NCBI GenBank assembly: GCA_910575035.1
Contig: CAJTDL010000017.1
Span: forward strand, 41,228 to 105,227
Source of the DNA: Lachnospiraceae bacterium
GTDB taxonomy: Bacteria; Bacillota; Clostridia; Lachnospirales; Lachnospiraceae
Length of the DNA: 64,000 nt
Direction of reading: 5' to 3'
A program made the translations under genes and the position numbers. Positions 51,271 to 60,850 of this stretch are shown in pieces; position 1 is the stretch's first letter, and every line of letters begins with the position of its first letter. Under the pieces are notes generated by a model that was given only the letters and a program-made list of their open reading frames with translations, did not search any database and was not told the origin of the DNA.

Positions 51271-54243
51271 ATGGCGGATATAAGGATTGTGGTGGTGTAT
51301 GGTGATGAATTGGAGTACTTGCAGGTGGATGGCATGGAGCTAGATGTCTCAGCCATCCAGGATAAGCCCATCAAGGACTGGTTCCGCCCTTCCAATGGGA
51401 GGGATGGCTGGGAGGGCCTGATTGAGGAGATCCAGAATGTGGTTGACGATGAGCATGCGCAGCTTCGGTTTGAGTTCAGGGGGCCGTCAGAGCATAAGGC
51501 CATGTTTGAGGAATGCATCGGGAGGCTGGGCTTCGGGAGCGGGAAGATGGATCCGAAGGATGTGGCAAGGCTGCATTTGGAGGATGCAGAGAAGGCGGAG
51601 CACCGCGGTTTTGACAGGAAGGCATTCCAGAATTATGTATATGCCGCAGACTATGGGAAAAATGCCAGGGCGCAGTATAAAGCGGGGGAGTATTACCTCA
51701 GCCAGTACCGGGGGGAGGTGCAGGTGGCTGACTATGACAGGGAACGGTGCATGGAGGAGGCGGTGGACTACTATGAGAAGGCGGCAGAGCAGGGGTATGT
51801 CCTGGCACAGTATCGCATGTACCAGCTGTTTGCCCAAGGCGTGGGGGTGAGGAAGGATCTGGATGAAGCTTTCCGTTGGCTGAAAGAGGCAGTGGCACAA
51901 GGGGATGCGGATGCGCAGTATGACTTGGGGAGGCATTATTATACAGGGGAAGGGGTAGGCCAGGATTATGGACAGGCGGTAAAGTGGTTTGAAAAAGCAG
52001 CGGAACAGGGGAACGCAGACGCACAGAACCAGTTAGGGAACTGCTGCTGTGCAGGAAGGGGGCTGGAAAAAGACAGCGCCAAAGCCTTGGACTGGTATCA
52101 GAAGGCAGCAGAGCAGGGGAATGTGGATGCGCAGAAGAGCCTTGGTGACTGTTATCTGTATGGGGAGGGGACAGGGCAGGATCCCCAGAAGGCCTTGGAC
52201 TGGTATCAGAAGGCAGCAGAGCAGGGGAATGCGCAGGCGAAAGAAAGCATGAAGAAATGCTATGAGAAGGCATCGATGGAAGAAGGGGAGAAGGGCTTTG
52301 CATGGTGCCAGAAGGCGGCAGAGCAGGGGTATGCGCCAGCGCAGTGCAGGCTGGGGATATATTTTTGTGAAGGGAAAGAGGTGGAGGAGGACTATGAGAA
52401 GGCAGTCTATTGGTTTCGGAAAGCGGCGGAACAAGGGGATGCGGATGCGCAAAATCGCCTGGGGGTTAGATATGAGAGAGGGGAGGGTGTTCCAGAAGAT
52501 AATGGGTTAGCTTTTGAATGGTGCCAGAAAGCGGCGGAGCAAGGGCATATAAAAGCACAATGCAATATTGGAAATTTTTATAATTATGGAGTTGGGGTAG
52601 ACGCAGATTGGGATAAAGCAGCAGAGTGGTATGAAAAATCAGCGAACCAGGGATATGATGTTGCGCAGAAGATGTTGGGGGAGTACTATTTCTTTGGAAT
52701 GGGGGTAGAGGAGGATTTCCAAAAATCTGAGGAATGGTATGAAAAGGCAGCGCAGCAGGGAGATGCAAATATTCAGGATGACGTTGGAGATGCGTATCAG
52801 CTTATGGCCTCTGTATTTGAGGAGGAAGAGGGCGATGACACAGCAGAAGTATACTATCAAAAGGCTGTGAGATGGTATAAGGCAGCGGCGGAGCAAGGAT
52901 GTGTAAGCGCCCAATGTAGTTTAGGTGGTTGCTATTTGCATGGAATTGGAGTGGAGCAGAATGATTATAAGGCGGCAGAGTGGTATAAAAAAGCAGCAGA
53001 GAAGGGATATGCTAGTGCCCAGGCTTCATTGGGAGATTGCTATTATGATGGCAAAGGGGTGGGGAAGGATGAGCGAAAAGCAGATGAGTGGTATGAAAAA
53101 GCAGGGGGACAGGGGTATGCTGATATCCAAAAGAGAATAGGGGATAGTTACTATGAAAGGGCGCAAGATGCAGTGGGAGACAAATCGGAAGAATGTTATA
53201 AAAAAGCGGTGAGATGGTATGAGAAGGCAGCGGAGCAGGAGAATAAAGAGGCGCAGAATCGTTTAGGAGAGTGTTATTATAACGGCTATGGCGTGAGAAA
53301 AGATGGTCGAAAGGCTGAAGAGTGGTATGAGAAGGCAGCGGAATATGAATGGGATCAAAGGAAACTAGGGGATCGATATTATTATGGAGATGGGATAGAC
53401 CAAGATTATGAGAAAGCCGTGGTATGGTATAAGAAAGCGGCGGATCAAGGGGAAGTTGATGCTCAGGAAAAATTGGGGAATTGCTACTGTTTTGGTGAAG
53501 GCGTAAGCCAGAATAGTGGAAAGGCTGTGGAATGGTATCAGAAAGCAGCAGATCAGGGAAATGATTGGTCCCAATATATGTTGGGGGAGTGCTATTTTAG
53601 TGGAGATGGTGTAGAAGAAGATGGTCGAAAAGCGGTAGAGTGGTATGGAAAGTCAGCTGAACAGGGGAATAGATGGGCTCAGAAAAAATTAGGGGATTGT
53701 TATTACGAAGGAGAAGGGGTAAGGCAGGATTATTATGAAGCGGCAGAATGGTATAGGAAATCATCAGAACAAGGCAATGCATATGCTCAGGCAAAATTAG
53801 GGGATTGTTATTACAAAGGAGAAGGGGTAAGGCAGGATTATCACAAAGCAGTCGAATATTATGAAGAGGCGGCGGAACAGAGAAATGAAGCGGCGCAATG
53901 TATGTTAGGGCATTGTTATTACTATGGAAGAGGAAAGAAAAAAGATTATAGGAAAGCAATAGAGTGGTATAAAAGATCTGCAGAACAAGGAAATGCAACG
54001 GCTCAGTTTTATACAGGATTTTGCTATGAAAATGGAGAAGGGACAGCGGTAGACTATCAAAAGGCTTTTCAATGGTTTCAAGAAGCGGCAGAGCAAGGCA
54101 ATGCAAATGCTCAGTTTTATGTTGGCTACCATTATCTTATGGGCTATGCGGTAGAAGTGAATCTATCAAAAAGCAAAGAATGGTATCAAAAAGCAGCGGA
54201 TGCAGGGCATGAGCAGGCGAAAGAAATGCTGAAGAAATGGTAA
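51271..54243 (+). CDS. Sel1-repeat protein (990 aa)
   Basis: An N-terminal ~100-aa domain (MADIRIVVVYGDELEYLQVDG, then FEFRGPSEHKAMFEECIGRLG) is followed by about 22 Sel1 repeats of ~36 aa with the GxGVxxDxxKAxEWYxKAAEQGxxxAQ pattern. This makes a long solenoid for protein-protein contacts. AAGGAAGAGAGG precedes the ATG. The first half is GC-rich and the second half AT-rich, and some neighbouring repeats are almost identical in DNA at 108-bp spacing (52083/52191 and 53690/53798), a sign of recent expansion. Lies between the MoxR-VWA block and the HerA-like ATPase and may bridge them. Confidence 0.88.
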   Translation: MADIRIVVVYGDELEYLQVDGMELDVSAIQDKPIKDWFRPSNGRDGWEGLIEEIQNVVDDEHAQLRFEFRGPSEHKAMFEECIGRLGFGSGKMDPKDVARLHLEDAEKAEHRGFDRKAFQNYVYAADYGKNARAQYKAGEYYLSQYRGEVQVADYDRERCMEEAVDYYEKAAEQGYVLAQYRMYQLFAQGVGVRKDLDEAFRWLKEAVAQGDADAQYDLGRHYYTGEGVGQDYGQAVKWFEKAAEQGNADAQNQLGNCCCAGRGLEKDSAKALDWYQKAAEQGNVDAQKSLGDCYLYGEGTGQDPQKALDWYQKAAEQGNAQAKESMKKCYEKASMEEGEKGFAWCQKAAEQGYAPAQCRLGIYFCEGKEVEEDYEKAVYWFRKAAEQGDADAQNRLGVRYERGEGVPEDNGLAFEWCQKAAEQGHIKAQCNIGNFYNYGVGVDADWDKAAEWYEKSANQGYDVAQKMLGEYYFFGMGVEEDFQKSEEWYEKAAQQGDANIQDDVGDAYQLMASVFEEEEGDDTAEVYYQKAVRWYKAAAEQGCVSAQCSLGGCYLHGIGVEQNDYKAAEWYKKAAEKGYASAQASLGDCYYDGKGVGKDERKADEWYEKAGGQGYADIQKRIGDSYYERAQDAVGDKSEECYKKAVRWYEKAAEQENKEAQNRLGECYYNGYGVRKDGRKAEEWYEKAAEYEWDQRKLGDRYYYGDGIDQDYEKAVVWYKKAADQGEVDAQEKLGNCYCFGEGVSQNSGKAVEWYQKAADQGNDWSQYMLGECYFSGDGVEEDGRKAVEWYGKSAEQGNRWAQKKLGDCYYEGEGVRQDYYEAAEWYRKSSEQGNAYAQAKLGDCYYKGEGVRQDYHKAVEYYEEAAEQRNEAAQCMLGHCYYYGRGKKKDYRKAIEWYKRSAEQGNATAQFYTGFCYENGEGTAVDYQKAFQWFQEAAEQGNANAQFYVGYHYLMGYAVEVNLSKSKEWYQKAADAGHEQAKEMLKKW

Positions 54244-54303
54244 ATATAAAAGGAAGGCAAACTGGATTGTTGCAATCCGAAACACACAAGGAGGACCCCC
54301 AAA

Positions 54304-57300
54304 ATGAACGACCTTTTCGAAAAACGTAAAGATTCAGAACTTCGCCAGGCGCTTACACTGGCGAACCACACCATCTACAAGCATTTCCTGTCCCAGCTGG
54401 AGCAGTATCCGCTTGTGGAGCCAGAGCTGGCGTTGCTGGATGAAAAGCCAGAGGATTGCATCCGCTTGCTGCATTTAGAGGAATTTTCCAATAAGAAGGG
54501 CGAGGATATTTTTCAAAAGCTTTCCACCGTTTACTATGCAAGCATGTCCCTTGGCTGCAATTTGATTGTCATGGTGGATGTGGAATACATAAACGCACCT
54601 GTTAAAATATATTTAGGCGTCCGCAATTCCGATATTGATGAGCAGGCGCGCATGAATCTGGGCACTTCCTTCCGAACCCTGGAGAACGGCATACTGAGCA
54701 ATTTCCCAGGCACAAGGATGAGCAAGGTGCAGTCCCAGGAGCAGCTGCCGAAATTAATAGATGATATATTTGGCTCCCATTCCAAGTATATCTCATCTGT
54801 TTCCTGCGTTGCCGCAGTCCGGGATAAATCCAAGACGGAAAACAAAAATTTTATCCAAGGGCTTGAAAAGTTTGTAGACGCCATGCAGGGATATACTTAT
54901 ACGGCTGTTTTTATAGCAGAGCCAATCAGCAAGGAAGAGCAGGCGTCTATCCGAAACGGGTACGAAAGCCTGTACAGCACCCTTTCCTCTTTCCAGAAAA
55001 GCACCTGGTCTTTTAGCGAAAATGAGAGTACTGCCGTGATGGAAAGCTTAAGCACAGGAATGTCTAAGTCAGTCACAGAAGGATCCAGCCAGACACAGGC
55101 GCATACGGTAAGCAAAGGGATCAATGAAAGCGTTAGCCATTCCGCTTCTGCAAACTATGCAAAGAACCATAGCCAAACGGTAACGGATACAAAGCCTAAA
55201 AAAATCAGTATCATTGGAAATCTGATTCCCGTTTTGGGAGGGGCATTCCGTGATAGGAGCCATTCCGAAGCCCTTACAGACAGCGTGACAGATACCATTG
55301 GAAAGAGTTTTGGCACATCGCAGGGCGCCAGCAGCGGCACTTCTCGCTCTGACTCAGATTCTGTGTCCCACAATGAATCCTTTACGGATACAGAAACCAG
55401 CACACATTCTTCTACAGATACCAAAGGCAGGGCGCGCGTGCTGCAGATTGAAAATATCAATAAGCCTGTGGCAGAACTGCTAAAGCGAGTGGAAGAGCAC
55501 CTGAACCGCGTGCAGGAGGGGGAGGATTACGGCGCATACAGCTGCGGCGCCTACTTCCTGTCCGGAAAGCAGGAAAGCAGCCTGTTGGCAGCCAATACCT
55601 ACCGCGCATTGATGATTGGGGAAGGATCTTCCGTAGAGAGCGGCACCATCAATGCCTGGAATGGCCAGATGGAATCGGGGAAGGAAATTGTTTCCAAGAT
55701 GAAGGAGTACCTTTGCCGCTTTACTCATCCCATATTTGCGCTGCCTATCCGTATGGAAGGGGATCAGGCAAAGGAATTTTTGACTTATACGCCGGCCACT
55801 GTGGTGAGTGGGAAAGAGCTTCCCCTGCATCTGGGATTGCCCACCAAATCTGTCTATGGCCTTCCAGTGCTGGAATATGCAGAATTTGGCCGGAATGTCA
55901 TTTACAAGGATCAATGGCAAAGGGGAGAGGAGAAGATAAAGCTTGGCCGCATTTACCATATGGGGCAAATTGAGAAAAAGTCTTCTGTGGAAATGGATCT
56001 GCAGAATTTGGCCGCCCATACCTTTGTAACTGGTTCCACAGGATCCGGGAAATCCAATACGGTATACCAGATGCTGCGGGAATTGAAAAAGCAGGGGGTG
56101 CATTTTCTGGTGATTGAGCCAGCCAAGGGGGAATATAAGCATGTGTTTGCCCAGGAGGATGTGCAGGTATATGGGACAAACCCCTATTATACGCCCTTGT
56201 TGAAAATCAATCCATTTCGGTTTCCCAAAGGGATCCATGTATTGGAGCATATTGACAGGCTGATTGAGATTTTTAATGTGTGCTGGCCCATGTATGCAGC
56301 CATGCCTGCCGTCCTGAAAGACTCGGTGGAGAGGGCTTATGTGAATGCAGGATGGAATCTGGCAACCTCTGTAAATAAGTATGACGACACCCTGTTCCCA
56401 TCCTTTGCAGATGTGTTGAATGAATTGAACAAAGTGGTGGCGGAATCCGCATTTTCCCAAGAAGTGAAGGATAATTACGTCGGATCTTTATCCACCAGGA
56501 TCAAGTCTTTAACCAATGGGATTTATGGCAGGATTTTTGAGAATAATGAATATGGCGATGCGGCGCTGTTTGAGGAAAATGTAATCATAGATTTAAGCCG
56601 CATTGGATCTATGGAGACAAAGTCCATGGTTATGGGTATCTTAGTCATGCGCCTGCAGGAATACAGGATGACTTCCGGGGCGGTCAATGCCAGGCTGCGC
56701 CATGTCACCGTATTGGAAGAAGCCCATAACCTTCTGAAGAAGACCTCTGCAGAACAAAGCAGCGAATCCGCAAACCTTCTGGGGAAATCCGTGGAGATGC
56801 TGTCAAATGCCATTGCAGAGGTGAGGACCTATGGGGAGGGATTCATTATCGTAGATCAGGCGCCTGGATTATTGGATATGAGCGCCATCCGCAATACGAA
56901 TACCAAGATTATCATGCGCCTGCCAGATGCAGAGGATAGGAACCTGGTGGGGAAATCTGCGAATCTATCTGAGGAGCAGATCAAGGAATTGGCAAAAATT
57001 CCCACAGGCGTTGCCGCTGTCTATCAGAATAACTGGCTGGAGCCTGTCCTTTGCCAGGTGGGGTACGAAAAAGCAGAGGGCGCATACCAAATGGCAGGCC
57101 AGCCAGCAGGATTTACGGATAACAGCCAAAAGGCGATTATCCAGAACTTGCTGCATAAGGCTGCCGGGGAGAAACTGGAGCGAAGCCTGGCAGAACTGAC
57201 CTATCAGGTGGTGTCCTCCGCCTTGCCAACCTATGTGAAGATCCAGGCGCTGCATTTGTTGAAGAGAAATGGGGCAGTCAGCCTGTCAGATATCAGTCCT

Positions 57301-57537
57301 GTCGTTTATGATATGGTTTGCAGGCCGGAGGCGGAACAAGAGGCGGAGAGGGCAGACTCCATTGAGGAGTGGAAGGACGCCTTTGTCTATGCAGAGGGTT
57401 CCGTCTTGTCCGAATTTGATGAAGATAGCCAAAATACCCTTGTAGAGTGCATTCTGCGGGAGCAGATCCAAAGGTTCGAGAAACCGGAGCAATATTTGGA
57501 AACCTGGCGTCAATTTGTAAAAGGGGAGGTGGTATAA
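54304..57537 (+). CDS. HerA/FtsK-like ATPase with Ser/Thr-rich insert (1077 aa)
   Basis: Residues 1-235 form an N-terminal domain. Residues about 239-376 are extremely rich in Ser, Thr, His and Asp (for example SVSHSASANYAKNHS, TDTETSTHSSTDTKG). Residues 540-900 are a DUF87/HerA motor: Walker A TGSTGSGKSNTV (about 576), IEPAKGEYKHVF, Walker B VTVLEEAHNLL (about 800), and IMRLPDAEDR. HerA-like ATPases are hexameric motors acting on DNA or protein. AAGGAGG precedes the ATG. The stop overlaps the toxin start by one base, coupling the motor to a nuclease toxin. Confidence 0.85.
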   Translation: MNDLFEKRKDSELRQALTLANHTIYKHFLSQLEQYPLVEPELALLDEKPEDCIRLLHLEEFSNKKGEDIFQKLSTVYYASMSLGCNLIVMVDVEYINAPVKIYLGVRNSDIDEQARMNLGTSFRTLENGILSNFPGTRMSKVQSQEQLPKLIDDIFGSHSKYISSVSCVAAVRDKSKTENKNFIQGLEKFVDAMQGYTYTAVFIAEPISKEEQASIRNGYESLYSTLSSFQKSTWSFSENESTAVMESLSTGMSKSVTEGSSQTQAHTVSKGINESVSHSASANYAKNHSQTVTDTKPKKISIIGNLIPVLGGAFRDRSHSEALTDSVTDTIGKSFGTSQGASSGTSRSDSDSVSHNESFTDTETSTHSSTDTKGRARVLQIENINKPVAELLKRVEEHLNRVQEGEDYGAYSCGAYFLSGKQESSLLAANTYRALMIGEGSSVESGTINAWNGQMESGKEIVSKMKEYLCRFTHPIFALPIRMEGDQAKEFLTYTPATVVSGKELPLHLGLPTKSVYGLPVLEYAEFGRNVIYKDQWQRGEEKIKLGRIYHMGQIEKKSSVEMDLQNLAAHTFVTGSTGSGKSNTVYQMLRELKKQGVHFLVIEPAKGEYKHVFAQEDVQVYGTNPYYTPLLKINPFRFPKGIHVLEHIDRLIEIFNVCWPMYAAMPAVLKDSVERAYVNAGWNLATSVNKYDDTLFPSFADVLNELNKVVAESAFSQEVKDNYVGSLSTRIKSLTNGIYGRIFENNEYGDAALFEENVIIDLSRIGSMETKSMVMGILVMRLQEYRMTSGAVNARLRHVTVLEEAHNLLKKTSAEQSSESANLLGKSVEMLSNAIAEVRTYGEGFIIVDQAPGLLDMSAIRNTNTKIIMRLPDAEDRNLVGKSANLSEEQIKELAKIPTGVAAVYQNNWLEPVLCQVGYEKAEGAYQMAGQPAGFTDNSQKAIIQNLLHKAAGEKLERSLAELTYQVVSSALPTYVKIQALHLLKRNGAVSLSDISPVVYDMVCRPEAEQEAERADSIEEWKDAFVYAEGSVLSEFDEDSQNTLVECILREQIQRFEKPEQYLETWRQFVKGEVV

Positions 57538-58058
57538 TGAAATTTTTCCATGAGGTAAAAGATATAAAAGCAATGGCCTCCAAGGACATTAGAAAGGTAT
57601 CAAAAGGATTTGAAAATGCACAAAATGATGTGAAGGCTGCCAGGCACATTGACACAATCCGGCAGGATCTGGATGGCAAGACGTATCCTGGTACAGAGGT
57701 GGCCTATAAGAAGCACACATTTCGGCTGGAAGGGGAAAAGGTAGAGGGCGTATTTCCGGTGTTCCAAAGCAAATTTGATGTGAGGTTGCCGCCGGATCTG
57801 CGGCTGGCCTCGGATACGGAGCAGTTTAAGTATTGTACCAGAAGGCTGGGTGAACAAATTGAGAGGTATCCTTCCCTTGCTGAGAAATTTACGCCCCGCC
57901 AATTGGAGCAGATCAAGGCTGGAGAGCCCAGGATATCAGGCCTGACCTGGCACCATAATGAGCTGCCAGGCAAAATGCAGCTCGTGGACGCCAAAGAGCA
58001 TAGATGCCCCCATACAGGCGGAAGGAGCATTTGGGGCGGAGGGGCAGACAACCGATAG
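57537..58058 (+). CDS. WHH-family HNH nuclease toxin (173 aa)
   Basis: ATG 57537 within TAATG of the ATPase stop. The C-terminal 40 residues show TWHHNELPGKMQLVDAKEH followed by HTGG, the WHH variant of the HNH/ENDO VII nuclease fold used as toxin tips in bacterial conflict systems. The N-terminal 60 residues are helical and basic; the middle (PVFQSKFDVRLPPDL) matches the pre-toxin part of such proteins. No signal peptide, so delivery, if any, must use another route. A SUKH immunity gene follows after 14 bp. Confidence 0.85.
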   Translation: MKFFHEVKDIKAMASKDIRKVSKGFENAQNDVKAARHIDTIRQDLDGKTYPGTEVAYKKHTFRLEGEKVEGVFPVFQSKFDVRLPPDLRLASDTEQFKYCTRRLGEQIERYPSLAEKFTPRQLEQIKAGEPRISGLTWHHNELPGKMQLVDAKEHRCPHTGGRSIWGGGADNR

Positions 58059-58072
58059 GAGGATAGAATCAT

Positions 58073-58471
58073 ATGAATATTACTTGGAAGTATAAGATTG
58101 ATCTGGCAGATGAGGCAGTGTTTGCAGAAATCGAAAAGGAATGGGGGAGGGCAGTGCCCCAAAAGGTAAGGGAATTGGCCAGGGAGTGCAATGGGGCAAC
58201 CCCTTCCAGATATAATTTTATGGCAGGCTCCACGGAAAGGGTGATGGGTGCCGTATTGTCCTTTAACAAAAATGAGGAGGATACGGATACCATATATACG
58301 GCAATGGATGTGGTTGAAGACAAAAATCTGATGCCCTTTGGGATTGATCCTTTTGGGAATTATATTTGCTGCCAGATTTCAGATGGCAAAGTAGTCTTTT
58401 GGGATCATGAAACAGGGACAGTAACCACTACGGATCAGGATATGGGAGAGTTTTTGGAGGGGTTGTATTAA
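58073..58471 (+). CDS. SMI1/KNR4 (SUKH) immunity protein (132 aa)
   Basis: Start after AGGAGGATAG. SUKH pattern: AVFAEIEKEWGRAVPQKVRELARECNGATP near the N-terminus (E..xG..LP...Y/F...NG type), DKNLMPFGIDPFGNYICC in the middle, and VVFWDHETG near the end. These proteins bind and block cognate nuclease toxins. Position right after the WHH toxin gives a clear toxin-immunity pair. Confidence 0.9.
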   Translation: MNITWKYKIDLADEAVFAEIEKEWGRAVPQKVRELARECNGATPSRYNFMAGSTERVMGAVLSFNKNEEDTDTIYTAMDVVEDKNLMPFGIDPFGNYICCQISDGKVVFWDHETGTVTTTDQDMGEFLEGLY

Positions 58472-58479
58472 TGGCTCCA

Positions 58480-59145
58480 GTATTCGGAATGGGTTTGCGG
58501 ATATGTTAAGAGGCTGTAAAAAATCTTGTGTCTGTGGATTTTAAGACTTCCATTTATCTATACACGGACATTGATAACTGTATGTATGAGGTTGTGCTGA
58601 GAAATTCATGCGAAAACCAAGCTTTCCTTCAGCACGTAAAATATACAAGGTGCGAATGTCCGGTATAAACCATTATGGGGCAGGGACTATTGATTTGGGG
58701 AAATGTAAGAATGTGACACTCCTTATGTGCTGGAAACGGTCTGCCTTTGTCATGGATGAGCATTATAAAAGTGGTAAACCGTTCATTATCACAACAAACT
58801 TTAGGAAGGCTTGACGAACTGGAACAGCAGGAAGTGATTGGGGCGTTTGATAAACGGACAATTATTGAGCTTTCCGGTGATGTGATTAAAGAGATTGCAC
58901 AGAAATATGAGAATGTGCAGAAAAGTGTAGGTGATATTATGGGCGGAGCATTGATTGAAACATAAGCAAGAACCATTTTAAATCAGGGAATAAAGCAGGG
59001 AAAGACACAAGGCATTAGTGAAACAAAAAAGCAGACAGCGCTTAGGATGCTGAAAATGGGAAAGCTGACAATAGAGGAAATTGCGGAATGTTCTGAACTC
59101 AGCGTGGCAGAGGTAGAACAGTTAGCAGGACTTCAAACGGTGTAA
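58480..59145 (+). pseudogene. Rpn/PD-(D/E)XK-type transposase-like nuclease remnant
   Basis: The C-terminal part is clear: LEQQEVIGAFDKRTIIELSGD, YENVQKSVGDIMGGALIET, then after an in-frame TAA (58963-58965) QGIKQGKTQGISETKKQ, ALRMLKMGKLTIEEIAE and a typical short end. This is the usual tail of Rpn-family recombination-promoting nucleases. Upstream (58500-58800) are only scraps, including one resembling an IstB/DnaC-type piece (EHYKSGKPFIITTN). Nonfunctional. It marks the right border of the conflict cluster. Confidence 0.65.
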
Positions 59146-59704
59146 AACGGCAACGTGGAAAATTTAATATTGTAGCTATATAACAGGGAAATAACGGATG
59201 ATTCAGGTTTGTTTCTCTGTTTTTTTGTGTCATCTTGATAGCAACTTGTGGATATGGCGGTGTCAGTAACAGAAAAAAGGAAAGGATTAAAGCTATGGAT
59301 AATGTGATAGGTAATTGAATCGGTATAAAAGCAGATATTATAGTAAAAACGGTTTTTGAAGGAAACCAAAGCGGACAGCAGGCATTTATGAAGCTGATAG
59401 GGAGAAAATACCGTATGAGAGTGGTACAGATACAAAAAACAATAATATTGATAAAACAGCAGACTGTGGGTTAAGGTAGCCAAAAGTGGTGGTTTATGCT
59501 ATACTTGTGTCATGGAAACATGGAAATCAAAAAACAGGCACAAATATTTGCTGCAATACCAAAGGTTTTTCAAGGGACATTTTTGCATGTGATACAATGG
59601 AAAAAATATTGTCTATAATGCATTGGAAAAATATAAGAATTGCAGCAGCTGTAAGGGATAGGCGATAAAATGGATAGGATGTTACAGCTGCTGGGTATTG
59701 GAAA
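59146..59704. other. Gap with element scraps, no gene supported
   Basis: Short frames only. A frame around 59350-59470 (FEGNQSGQQAFMKLIGRK) has a protein-like look but no start and an early stop; probably a further remnant. The ROK gene promoter must lie near 59590-59690. Confidence 0.4.
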
Positions 59705-60850
59705 ATGAAAGGATGGGGCAATCCTTCCAGAAAGAGAGCAAAAGGCAGGGACAGGGAATTGGAAAAAAAGCAAGTGGCGAAGCATAAAATCCTGGATTAT
59801 ATGCTGGAGCAAAGAAGCACGACAAAGGCAGAATTGGCGAAAAAGCTAAATCTAAGCATGCCAACAGTCTTGTCAAATATCAGTGAACTGACAGAAAAAG
59901 GCCTGGTTGTGGAAGCTGGGGAAATGGAATCCACAGGGGGCAGGAAGGCAAGGAAGATTTCACTGCGGGAAGACCATTGCTTTGCAGTTGGCGTGGATAT
60001 TACAGCGCATCATCTTGGCATGGTGCTTTTGAACCTAGGGGGAGGAATTGCTGCATGGCAAAGGGTGCGGCTAGTATTCCAGCCAGATGCGGCTTATTGC
60101 AGGCAGATGGCGGAGCTGGTGCGGTCATTTTACCAGGATAAGGCAGCGGAAGAGAAAATCCTGGGTATTGGGGTGTCGTTTCCAGGGATTTTAAATAAGA
60201 GCGAGCGGATTTTAGTGAAATCCCATGCATTGAAGCTGGAGAATTACAGCCTGAAAATGATGGAGCAGATGCTGGGGCTTCCCGTGTATTTTGAAAATGA
60301 CGCCAATGCCGCAATGTTGGCGGAGAATCCGAAAAAAATCAGGGATGCTGTCTATCTGTCTTTGAACCATACCTTAGGAGGGGCAGTCTGTATTGATGGC
60401 CGCCTGTTTTCCGGGCAAGGGCAAAAGGCGGGGGAATTTGGCCATATGCTTTTGGTGCCAGGGGGGAAACAGTGCTATTGTGGGAAATATGGATGCGCAG
60501 ATGCTTATTGTGCTGCAAGTGTGCTGACGGAAGATGGGGCGTATGGGGTGGATGCGTTTATGGGGAGATTGGGGAAGGACGAAGAAGCGGATCAGAAATG
60601 GGAGGAATATTTAGAGAATCTGGCGGCGCTGATTTCAAATCTTCGGATGGCGTTTGATACGGATGTAATCTTAGGGGGAGATGTTGGTGGATATTTGGGG
60701 GAGTATATGGTGGAATTGGGGGAGAAGGTCCAGAAGAATAATCTGTTTGATTTGGATGTGGGGTATTTAAAGAATTGCAGTTACCAGAGGGAGGCTTCGG
60801 CAGTGGGGGTGGCGAAGTATTTTTTTCAGGGTTTTTTGGAGAGGTTTTAA
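59705..60850 (+). CDS. ROK-family transcriptional regulator (381 aa)
   Basis: N-terminal winged helix-turn-helix (about 20-80; STTKAELAKKLNLSMPTVLSNISEL) joined to a ROK sugar-binding domain. ROK motifs: GVSFPGILNK, FENDANAAML, AGEFGHMLL, and the zinc motif CYCGKYGCADAYCA (CxCGxxGCx(E/D)). Such proteins repress sugar-use operons until they bind a sugar or sugar phosphate. It lies next to the dehydrogenase-symporter genes on the same strand and probably controls them. The start at 59705 follows TTGGAA. Confidence 0.88.
   Translation: MKGWGNPSRKRAKGRDRELEKKQVAKHKILDYMLEQRSTTKAELAKKLNLSMPTVLSNISELTEKGLVVEAGEMESTGGRKARKISLREDHCFAVGVDITAHHLGMVLLNLGGGIAAWQRVRLVFQPDAAYCRQMAELVRSFYQDKAAEEKILGIGVSFPGILNKSERILVKSHALKLENYSLKMMEQMLGLPVYFENDANAAMLAENPKKIRDAVYLSLNHTLGGAVCIDGRLFSGQGQKAGEFGHMLLVPGGKQCYCGKYGCADAYCAASVLTEDGAYGVDAFMGRLGKDEEADQKWEEYLENLAALISNLRMAFDTDVILGGDVGGYLGEYMVELGEKVQKNNLFDLDVGYLKNCSYQREASAVGVAKYFFQGFLERF

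Noticed and set aside
51271..54243. CRISPR-like interpretation of the 108-bp DNA repeats
   Set aside because: The periodicity is that of Sel1 protein repeats in one continuous frame.
58490..58540. Possible insertion-sequence end (AGGCTGTAAAAAATCTTGTG)
   Set aside because: No matching inverted end or transposase of that family is visible in the window.
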